Assembly: GCA_046350095.1 (NCBI GenBank)
Contig: JAXMBA010000007.1
Coordinates: 376,514 to 440,513 of the forward strand
Reading direction: 5' to 3'
Origin: Urbifossiella sp046350095
GTDB taxonomy: Bacteria > Planctomycetota > Planctomycetia > Gemmatales > Gemmataceae
Length of the DNA stretch: 64,000 nucleotides
In this document: positions 58,684 through 64,000 of the stretch, piece by piece
How the letters are laid out: every line of letters starts with the position of its first letter
How positions within the stretch are numbered: position 1 is the first letter of the stretch
Made by a program: the position numbers and the translations under genes
The notes under the pieces: model-generated
Seen by the model: only the letters and a program-made list of their open reading frames with translations
Database searches by the model: none
Told to the model about the DNA's origin: nothing

Positions 58684-58712
58684 ATGCTACCCACCGGTTC
58701 GTCCTGCGTCAA
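58684..58712 (-). promoter_or_regulatory. Promoter of the Cys-rich gene at 58175
   Basis: On the minus strand TTGACG (58712-58707) and TAGCAT (58689-58684) are separated by 17 bases. The start codon is about 45 bases downstream. It is back to back with the promoter at 58743. Confidence 0.6.
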
Positions 58713-58742
58713 CTTGGACTCAGGAAAGCGGAACGTGTGAAC

Positions 58743-58772
58743 TTGACACGCCGCCGGTGCCGAGCATAGTGT
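58743..58772 (+). promoter_or_regulatory. Promoter of the Cys-rich gene at 58780, possibly leaderless
   Basis: TTGACA (58743-58748) and TAGTGT (58767-58772) have an 18-base spacer. The start codon at 58780 is only 7 bases past the -10, where transcription itself would begin, and no ribosome site fits between. The mRNA could therefore be leaderless. Confidence 0.55.
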
Positions 58773-58779
58773 AACCAAT

Positions 58780-59190
58780 ATGGGCCTTCGTGCGGTACGA
58801 CCCCTGGTGTTGGTGTGCAGCCTCCTGTTGGCGATGCCGCAGGGGTGGTGCTGCATCCTCGCCTCGTACATGCCAAAGGCGACGGGCACGGCGGCGACCG
58901 GCACCAAGAGTCTGGCCGGCTGCTGCCCCTGCCAACCTCTCCAGTCCGATACGCCCACACCCGCCGAGAAGCCCTCGGCCCCCACGAACACCATCTGCCC
59001 GTGTGCCGACCGGCACGCCACGTTGCCCGACGCCCCGTCGGTCGAGCAGGTGGACGCGGGGTTCGTCCTGTTCCTCCCGCCGCTCCCCCTCGTCGCCCCC
59101 GGCATCGAGCACAGGGCCGCGGTCGCCGGAACGGACGTGCCCCCGCCGACCCCTCCCCTCCACGTCTTGCACTGCGTCTGGCTGTGTTGA
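58780..59190 (+). CDS. Small exported Cys-rich protein, family member 5
   Basis: 136 residues. Signal peptide (LVLVCSLLLAMPQGWCCILA), CCPCQP and ICPCADRH clusters, the segment VDAGFVLFLPPLPLVAPG and the tail LHVLHCVWLC. It is the shortest and clearest member of the family (compare VPQGMCL at 33915). Divergent from member 4 and followed by two more Cys-rich exported proteins. Unknown function. Confidence 0.65.
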   Translation: MGLRAVRPLVLVCSLLLAMPQGWCCILASYMPKATGTAATGTKSLAGCCPCQPLQSDTPTPAEKPSAPTNTICPCADRHATLPDAPSVEQVDAGFVLFLPPLPLVAPGIEHRAAVAGTDVPPPTPPLHVLHCVWLC

Positions 59191-59288
59191 ACAGCGGTGT
59201 GGATCGCACGTCCTACGAGGCATAGTTGCCTCCCCGTCATCACGTTGTTCCCTGTCCATCCACACCTGCTTTTCAGGGGATCATTCCC

Positions 59289-59465
59289 ATGCGTAACCGC
59301 ATCTTCGGGGGCGTCCTGGCGGCGTTGATCCTGACCGTCGGGTTCGCCTCCTCGTCCTCCGCGTCCTCGTCCTTCGCCTCGCCGGTGTCCCAGGGCAAGC
59401 AGTGGTGCTGCTACGCGAGCAAGCACTGCTGCGTCATCCGGAACCCCTGCTGCCGGATGAACTGA
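59289..59465 (+). CDS. 58-residue exported Cys-rich peptide
   Basis: Signal peptide (FGGVLAALILTVGFASSSSA), a Ser-rich stretch, then WCCYASKHCCVIRNPCCRMN: three CC pairs in about 20 residues. AGGGGA precedes the ATG. The mature part would be about 30 residues, like a metallothionein or disulfide-rich peptide. Small size makes the call less certain, but the signal, ribosome site and position in the Cys-rich cluster support it. Confidence 0.6.
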   Translation: MRNRIFGGVLAALILTVGFASSSSASSSFASPVSQGKQWCCYASKHCCVIRNPCCRMN

Positions 59466-59578
59466 CCGCTGAGGGTCCGTCCGAGTAACCGCATCGGGCG
59501 GTGATGAGACGGCGTGCCGATCCGTCGCCGCCCCCTTGTTCCACAATCCTTCCTGTTCACAACCAATCGGAGATGACC

Positions 59579-59944
59579 ATGAAACTGATGAAGTACCTGC
59601 CCCTGGCCCTGGTGCTGACCGTGGCCGGCGTGGCGTGGGGGTACGGGGCGTCCGCCGCCACCAAGAACACCGACAACCCGCCGGCCACGGTCGAGACGGA
59701 CAACTGCTGCCTGACGGGGGACTGCTGCTGCCCCGGCCAGGGGGCGTGCTGCGACCCGGCGGCGAAGGCGGCGTCCGCGACCTCCGGGGTCAAGTACGTC
59801 AAGAAGGCCGGGGCGGGGTGCTGCTCGACCGGCAACTGCTGCTGCCCCGGTCAGGGGGCGTGCTGCGGCGTGACGGCGGCGACGGACGACGGGAAGTCCT
59901 GCCCCACGGCCACGACCGAGAAGAAGGGCTGCTGCCCGAAGTAA
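59579..59944 (+). CDS. Exported protein with duplicated CC-x-TG-x-CCCPGQGACC motif
   Basis: 121 residues from the ATG at 59579 (another at 59573 overlaps the CGGAG ribosome site). Signal peptide (LPLALVLTVAGVAWGYGASA), then DNCCLTGDCCCPGQGACCD and AGCCSTGNCCCPGQGACCG, two copies of a 16-residue Cys motif, and the end KGCCPK. About one residue in six of the mature chain is Cys. It looks like a periplasmic or surface metal-thiolate protein. No known family is recognised. Confidence 0.75.
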   Translation: MKLMKYLPLALVLTVAGVAWGYGASAATKNTDNPPATVETDNCCLTGDCCCPGQGACCDPAAKAASATSGVKYVKKAGAGCCSTGNCCCPGQGACCGVTAATDDGKSCPTATTEKKGCCPK

Positions 59945-60002
59945 GTAGCCGACGGTGAACGCCCGGCCCGCACGTCCCCGTGGGCGTGCGGGTTCGGTGC
60001 CC

Positions 60003-60314
60003 TCACCCACCTCCTTCGAGCGTCCGCCGGTAGGCGTCCAGGTAGACGCTGCGGAACGGGGCCGGCAGCTTGTCAGCGTCGTTGATCGGCCTGCCGCGGG
60101 CGGCGTCCATCCGCCCCCACGTCTCGACCACCTCGAACACTTGCCGGCGGGTCAGGTACACCCGCCGCACCCGGCAGCGGAGCACCCAGGGCATGTCCTC
60201 CAGGGTCCGCCACCCGACGACGCGGGCCAACGCCTCGGTCGAGACGAGCGACACGATCCACTCGGACAGGTCGGCCCGCCGGGTGGCGAAGACGGCGTGG
60301 TACATGGTGGTCAC
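60003..60314 (-). CDS. Small protein of unknown function
   Basis: 103 residues from a GTG that overlaps the preceding stop (GTGA). The sequence (YHAVFATRRADLSEWIVSLV … VRRVYLTRRQVFEVVETWGR) is soluble and rich in Arg, with no known motif. It follows the helix-turn-helix protein at 60311 and may belong to its operon. 58 bases separate it from the convergent Cys-rich gene at 59579. Confidence 0.5.
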   Translation of the reverse strand: MTTMYHAVFATRRADLSEWIVSLVSTEALARVVGWRTLEDMPWVLRCRVRRVYLTRRQVFEVVETWGRMDAARGRPINDADKLPAPFRSVYLDAYRRTLEGGG

Positions 60315-60913
60315 GACGACGGCCCTCCGGTCGGCCCGCCCCACACATACGGCTCGACGGCCCCGAACCCGCCGACGCGGAACAGGAACCGCTGCCGGCC
60401 CACGCTCAGGAGCGGGCACGGGTCGGTGTCGGGCCGGGTGTGGAACCGCCCGTTGATGGTCCCGGCCTCGGTGATGCCGACCGACTCCCGTCGGCTCAGC
60501 ACCACGAACACCTTGGTGTGGTGCCGGGCGGCGACCACCTGGCCGAAGGCGACGGCCTGATCCGCGGTCGTCACGTCGTTCGGGACCGCCATCTCCACCA
60601 TGAAGCCCGGCACCGCCCGTATGACCACGCGGATCGGTGTCGGCTGATCCGCCCACTCGCCCCACGCCCGGAGGTACGCGAGCCGGTCCTGCCGCGTCAG
60701 GTAGACGACCACGCCTTCGCTGATTTCGAGGACGCCGGCCAACCGCCGGAGGAAGTCGCCGTCGGCCACCCCCTCCCGCTCCACCGCCAGCACCTTGTTG
60801 CATCCCTTCGAGGCGTTCGTGTACCCCAGCCGGCGGGCGACCTCGGCCAGCGGCCACTGGCGTTCACCCCGCCGCCCCCAGAACCATTCGCCCAAGTAGT
60901 TCGTCACCGTCAC
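60311..60913 (-). CDS. Protein with N-terminal helix-turn-helix-like region
   Basis: 200 residues. The first 70 (WPLAEVARRLGYTNASKGCN followed by KVLAVEREGVADGDFLRRLA) look like a DNA-binding helix-turn-helix of the Xre type; the rest contains a beta-rich domain with VFVVLSRRESVGITEAGTIN. Two functions in one small protein suggest a regulator with a sensing domain. It belongs to the mobile-element-type genes at the right end of the window. Unidentified otherwise. Confidence 0.55.
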   Translation of the reverse strand: MTVTNYLGEWFWGRRGERQWPLAEVARRLGYTNASKGCNKVLAVEREGVADGDFLRRLAGVLEISEGVVVYLTRQDRLAYLRAWGEWADQPTPIRVVIRAVPGFMVEMAVPNDVTTADQAVAFGQVVAARHHTKVFVVLSRRESVGITEAGTINGRFHTRPDTDPCPLLSVGRQRFLFRVGGFGAVEPYVWGGPTGGPSS

Positions 60914-60928
60914 GGTCCTCGTCGGGTG

Positions 60929-61219
60929 TCAGTATTCGTCGGGGAGTAGCAGGCACGTCGAGCTTCGATCCGCCTCTGTGATGCACCACAGTTTCGTTAC
61001 TCCGTCGTTGAGCATGTACGCCGAGAACACCCGCTCGCCGCACCGCACCGCGTCGTCGTTGACCTTCCGGTCGTCGTCGTCCACGACGCCGTAGTCGCCG
61101 CATTGGTGACGATGCACAAACTCGGCGGGCGTCTGCTGGGTCGCGGCGAGGGCGTCAATCGCCCCCGGTGTCGCCGTCAACCGACCCAGGGGGAAAAGCG
61201 GCTTGCCGGTCGTACTCAC
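60929..61219 (-). CDS. Small plasmid/element-associated protein
   Basis: 96 residues with the pattern LTATPGAIDALAATQQTPAE, HQCGDYGVVDDDDRKVNDDA, VFSAYMLNDGVTKLWCITEA and DRSSTCLLLPDEY. Proteins of this pattern are frequent on plasmids and integrative elements but have no assigned role. Its ATG overlaps the stop of the ATPase gene by four bases. It supports the view that this stretch belongs to a mobile element. Confidence 0.7.
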   Translation of the reverse strand: MSTTGKPLFPLGRLTATPGAIDALAATQQTPAEFVHRHQCGDYGVVDDDDRKVNDDAVRCGERVFSAYMLNDGVTKLWCITEADRSSTCLLLPDEY

Positions 61220-62217
61220 TGGTCATCCTCCTGTTGGGCCTCGAACTCCCGCTTGGTGCGGAAGAACGTCGCCCGGCTCTTGCCGGTCGTCTCCCGCCAG
61301 AACTCCTCCTGCTGCTTGGCCGACGCCGGGAACTTCTCGACGGCCAAGCTCATGCACCGCAAGTCGTGGCCCTTGGAGTCGAGGGGCTTTGGCACGCCGT
61401 CGCGGTCCCTGCTGCCCAACTGATCGAGTTGCGACCGCACGAGGTCACGCCAGTCCGTGCCGGTGGTGATGGCGTACTCCACCTTGCGGAGCGACGACTC
61501 GTACAGCCGCATCGACAACTGCCGGTTGCCGCCCGCGTGGCGGATGAAATCCACCACCTGCCGGCACGCCGCCGCGTCCAGCGACCCGAACCCGTCGCGG
61601 GCCAGCACGTCCATCTGCTCCAAGAGTTCGTCGTTGGTCGCCACCAACTCGAACACGTCCACCCGGCTCAGCACGGCCTTGAACGCCTCGTTGCGGCGGG
61701 GGATGGAGTTCGCAGTGAACACGATCCGCGACTCGAACTGGAAGCTGCCGGGCAGCCCGGCCAACTGCGTCGAGGAGTACGTCACCACCCGCCCCTCCGA
61801 CGTGCCCCACAGGGCCGACCGCAAGAGGCCGAGGATGGGCATGTTCGTGTACATGCTGTCGGCGTCGTCCAGCCACAGCACCTTGCCCTGGCGGTGCTCG
61901 TACATGGCCGCGTACAGCGACAGCGGGGTGATGTGCGAGTTAATCAGCACCGGCAGCACCCCCTCCCCGGCCAGCGTCTCCGCGATCACCTTGCTCTTGC
62001 CGCAACCGCCCGTTCCAGAGATGAACAGGCCGTGGGTCAGCCCGCGGGCGACCATGCGGACGTGGTGGGCGAGGAGGGACTGTTTCTCCTCCAGGGCCGT
62101 CCGCGGCAGGCCCGCCGGTGTCGCCGTCTCATGCGACTTAGGGCGGGGTCTGCGACCGCCGTTCTTCTTGCCCGCCATCTTCTTTCTCCGGGTCTTGGTC
62201 GCCGTCGTGCCCTGCAT
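61216..62217 (-). CDS. AAA-type ATPase of a mobile element
   Basis: 333 residues from an ATG with GGGGAGG upstream (an earlier GTG is at 62223). Walker A is LFISGTGGCGKSKVIAETL, Walker B is KVLWLDDADSMYTNM, and the sensor region is SRIVFTANSIPRRNEAF. A basic Lys/Arg N-terminus precedes the ATPase core, and a helical C-terminal part (KSRATFFRTKREFEAQQ) may bind DNA. Similar ATPases occur in element replication or mobilisation. Coupled with the small protein at 60929. The partner system is not identified. Confidence 0.75.
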   Translation of the reverse strand: MQGTTATKTRRKKMAGKKNGGRRPRPKSHETATPAGLPRTALEEKQSLLAHHVRMVARGLTHGLFISGTGGCGKSKVIAETLAGEGVLPVLINSHITPLSLYAAMYEHRQGKVLWLDDADSMYTNMPILGLLRSALWGTSEGRVVTYSSTQLAGLPGSFQFESRIVFTANSIPRRNEAFKAVLSRVDVFELVATNDELLEQMDVLARDGFGSLDAAACRQVVDFIRHAGGNRQLSMRLYESSLRKVEYAITTGTDWRDLVRSQLDQLGSRDRDGVPKPLDSKGHDLRCMSLAVEKFPASAKQQEEFWRETTGKSRATFFRTKREFEAQQEDDQ

Positions 62218-62283
62218 GTTCACCCTCCCCGGTGTCAGCCGGGCGTTTCAAGTCTCGTGAGACTTCGAGCCGGTGGGAGGGAC

Positions 62284-62793
62284 TCAGCCCGCCCCGAAGA
62301 ACGCCTCGATGACTTCGCCCGCCGTCGCCAACTCGACGCTGACCGGCCCGGCGTTCACTACGTCCTGGATGTCGTGGAGTTCCGCCAGTTCGCCGTCCCG
62401 AACCGGGTTCTCCAAGACCATGTTCACCAGCAACTCGACCTCGCCGCGGAGGCGGCTGCGGTGGGCCTCGTCACGGATGATCCGGTCACGGCCCAAGTCG
62501 GACAGGGCCGACCCGTCGCCGCCCCGCCACCGATCCGCGGCCAGCACCGCCCGGACCCCTTTCGCCCGGTCGTAGGTCGGGATGCGGAGGCACTGCCATG
62601 CCCTATGTTGGAGCAGCCACGCCTCAATCCGCTCGGCGTCGGGGCCGGCGAACAAATGGAACAGCGGCATTCGCTCCCCGACGCGGCGGTTCAGTTGCGG
62701 CCTGGGGACCGGGCCATCGACGTACAGCCGGTACAGGTCGTCCGCCACCTTCTCGTAGCCGGCGACGTATACGAACAAGATGTCGAGGTCCAT
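62284..62793 (-). CDS. Protein of unknown function, element region
   Basis: 169 residues from the ATG at 62793. Soluble, with alternating helices and strands (DILFVYVAGYEKVADDLYRL; RMPLFHLFAGPDAERIEAWL) and no familiar motif. Its upstream region holds the 20-bp inverted repeat (62829-62883) that also marks the DUF932 gene at 18952. 66 bases separate it from the ATPase gene, so the two are probably in one transcript. Confidence 0.55.
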   Translation of the reverse strand: MDLDILFVYVAGYEKVADDLYRLYVDGPVPRPQLNRRVGERMPLFHLFAGPDAERIEAWLLQHRAWQCLRIPTYDRAKGVRAVLAADRWRGGDGSALSDLGRDRIIRDEAHRSRLRGEVELLVNMVLENPVRDGELAELHDIQDVVNAGPVSVELATAGEVIEAFFGAG

Positions 62794-62828
62794 GCCCCTC
62801 CCTCGCGGGCCGCAGAACGCCACCCACG

Positions 62829-62883
62829 CCTACGCATTTTGACGTGATTGGTGTGCCCGCTCGATCACGTCAAAATGCGTAGG
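62829..62883. promoter_or_regulatory. Perfect 20-bp inverted repeat in a divergent promoter region
   Basis: CCTACGCATTTTGACGTGAT (62829-62848) and its exact reverse complement (62864-62883) are 15 bases apart. One arm lies beside the minus-strand gene at 62793, the other beside the plus-strand gene at 62941. A single, one-mismatch arm is present before the DUF932 gene (18996-19015). It is probably the binding site or core promoter of an element-wide regulator. Confidence 0.65.
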
Positions 62884-62940
62884 TCCGAGACGGTCGTGGG
62901 CGTGCCGCCGGCACGCGGGTCGTCGTTCGGGAGGGGCGTC

Positions 62941-63168
62941 ATGTCGCTCGAAGGTCGCCGCCCGGTCGGGCGGGGCGGGTACGTTCGTTGGGAAGGTGAG
63001 AAGTGCCGGGTCGTCCAACGCCGCCGTGTCAGTGCCCTGGCGTTCCCGCGGACGAGTGAGTTCGAGTTGCTCCTGGAGGCCGCGGACGGCGGCTCCGATC
63101 CGGGATGGGTGGCCGAGAACGAGGTGCAACCGGACGGCGAGGACGCGGGCGGCGGGGGGACGGCATGA
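62941..63168 (+). CDS. Small protein of unknown function
   Basis: 75 residues beginning MSLEGRRPVGRGGYVRWEGE, from an ATG with GGGAGGGG upstream. Basic N-terminal half and acidic C-terminal half; no motif recognised. Its stop overlaps the next start (ATGA). The open frame begins at 62848 inside the inverted repeat, which argues for the later start. Confidence 0.5.
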   Translation: MSLEGRRPVGRGGYVRWEGEKCRVVQRRRVSALAFPRTSEFELLLEAADGGSDPGWVAENEVQPDGEDAGGGGTA

Positions 63169-63596
63169 CCCGGCGGCTGCACGAGCCGGCCCCGCCGGAC
63201 GGCTGGTGGTGGGTGCGGCTGTCGCCAGCCACGCCCCGCGGGGCCGATCACCGATGGACCATCGTCCGTATCCTCGACGGGGCGGTGCAGCCGCACGGCA
63301 CGTCGGCGTGGTATGTCCCGACTGCTGGCTGGTTGCGAGACGCTGAGTGGGTGCCCGCCGAGCCGCCGGCTGGGTGCGGCCCGCCCACAGCGGCGGTCAC
63401 GCGGGACCGCAGGGCCAGTCGCAGAGCACGGGCTGTCGCACCCGACAATGGGCGGGTGAGGCGGGTGGCCGCGGAGATCGTGGACGTGTTCGTGAACCTG
63501 TCGGACGCGGCGGCGGCTTACTACGCCCGCCACCCGGACGACCGCGACGAACTGGTGGCCGCGGTCTGCCGGCTGGTCCGGCGGGCGACTGCGTGA
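63165..63596 (+). CDS. Small protein of unknown function, element region
   Basis: 143 residues, coupled to the preceding gene. A Trp-rich N-terminus (PPDGWWWVRLSP; TSAWYVPTAGWLRDAEWVP) may form a small beta fold; the C-terminus is helical (VRRVAAEIVDVFVNLSDAAA). Unidentified. It is convergent with the partial ATPase-like gene at the window edge. Confidence 0.5.
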   Translation: MTRRLHEPAPPDGWWWVRLSPATPRGADHRWTIVRILDGAVQPHGTSAWYVPTAGWLRDAEWVPAEPPAGCGPPTAAVTRDRRASRRARAVAPDNGRVRRVAAEIVDVFVNLSDAAAAYYARHPDDRDELVAAVCRLVRRATA

Positions 63597-63629
63597 GCCG
63601 ATAACGGCTTGTCCTTACGGCGTCCGATC

Positions 63630-64000
63630 TCACCCTGTCGGCGTGGGTGGATCGACTGTCCCGTCGTCGGCCTCCTCGGAGCCGGCTTCATCCGGCGGGG
63701 CCGAGCCGTCCGCCTCGTCCTGCTTCCAGACGGTGGTGAGGGTGATCCGGTGGACGCCCTGGAGGTTCTCGAACGACCGCCCGCACACCACCAGTTGGAA
63801 CGTCGGGCGGGTGGCGAACAGGGTGACGAATGGCTCGATCAGGTAGTTCTCCTTATCCGCGACCGTCATCCCGTCCGCCAGGGTCATCGGGAAGTCGATC
63901 AGGGCCAGGCCGGGGTAGTTGTACCCGTCCCGGCCCGACAACTTGAGCAGGGTGTAGTGGTAGGCCAGGAGCACGATCCCGAAGGACGTGCCCCCGACGC
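63630..64000 (-). CDS. C-terminal part of an ATPase-like protein, cut by the window edge
   Basis: The frame is open to the right edge; the visible part (about 122 residues) begins with GGTSFGIVLLAYHYTLLKL, then PGLALIDFPMTLADG, in the order of an ABC/SMC-type signature helix followed by a Walker B strand. A strand segment (TFQLVVCGRSFENLQGVHRI) and an acidic Pro-rich tail end the protein. A large ATPase of a mobile-element or defence system is possible; the assignment needs the missing N-terminus. Confidence 0.45.
   Translation of the reverse strand, partial: VGGTSFGIVLLAYHYTLLKLSGRDGYNYPGLALIDFPMTLADGMTVADKENYLIEPFVTLFATRPTFQLVVCGRSFENLQGVHRITLTTVWKQDEADGSAPPDEAGSEEADDGTVDPPTPTG

Overview
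GENERAL. A high-GC bacterial chromosome segment, most probably from a planctomycete of the Gemmata group. The taxonomic signs are a DUF1559 prepilin-like protein with the H-X9-DG ending (12398-13339), a PEP-CTERM exported protein (14488-15237), and many small secreted cysteine-rich proteins without obvious homologues. The window is dominated by a large metal-handling region (about 19.2-60.0 kb) lying between two stretches of mobile-element-type genes.

LAYOUT. 1-3.9 kb is the end of an integrated element: two small helix-turn-helix proteins, a gene broken at an 8-G tract, a protein of unknown function and a tyrosine integrase, ending at what looks like the 3' half of tRNA-Thr(CGU) followed by a terminator. 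4.2-14.5 kb holds a recombinase-like remnant, a BASS-family transporter, two consecutive response regulator / sensor kinase / TauE-SafE permease cassettes, and small exported or membrane proteins. 15.6-19.0 kb contains a second tyrosine recombinase, a DUF932 protein and small unknowns. 60.0-64.0 kb contains an AAA ATPase, HTH proteins and small unknowns typical of mobile elements. A 20-bp motif (18996-19015; inverted pair 62829-62883) lies upstream of genes in both of these stretches, so they may belong to one element carrying the metal genes as cargo.

METAL REGION. (a) 19.3-29.5 kb, minus strand: TolC-type outer-membrane protein, adaptor, CusA-type RND pump, two cation diffusion facilitators (the second DmeF-like) and a His-rich lipoprotein. 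(b) 29.7-30.8 kb: a DMT transporter with a His-rich tail. (c) 30.9-33.8 kb: an operon of cupin, ArsM-like methyltransferase and AhpD-like protein beside a LysR regulator. Both enzymes are interrupted by in-frame TGA codons exactly where a conserved Cys is expected, and each TGA is followed 14-15 nt later by a 7-bp hairpin with a GGUC apical loop, which fits two selenoproteins. (d) 33.9-39.7 kb: adaptor, CzcA-type RND pump and a lipoprotein sharing an unusual Cys/His motif with the adaptor. (e) 39.8-59.9 kb: a copper set with a CueR/MerR-type regulator and three matching operators, two Csp-type copper-storage proteins, TolC protein, multicopper oxidase, YHS-containing CopA ATPase, double-HMA protein, CusA pump with a tandem-duplicated adaptor, di-heme lipoprotein and other Cys/His lipoproteins.

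RECURRENT PATTERNS. Five small exported cysteine-rich proteins (26881, 29052, 33915, 58175, 58780) share a layout and sit beside different metal modules; I regard them as one undescribed family. Perfect GC-rich hairpins occupy many of the intercistronic gaps. All functional calls are from reading the sequence; no database search was run.
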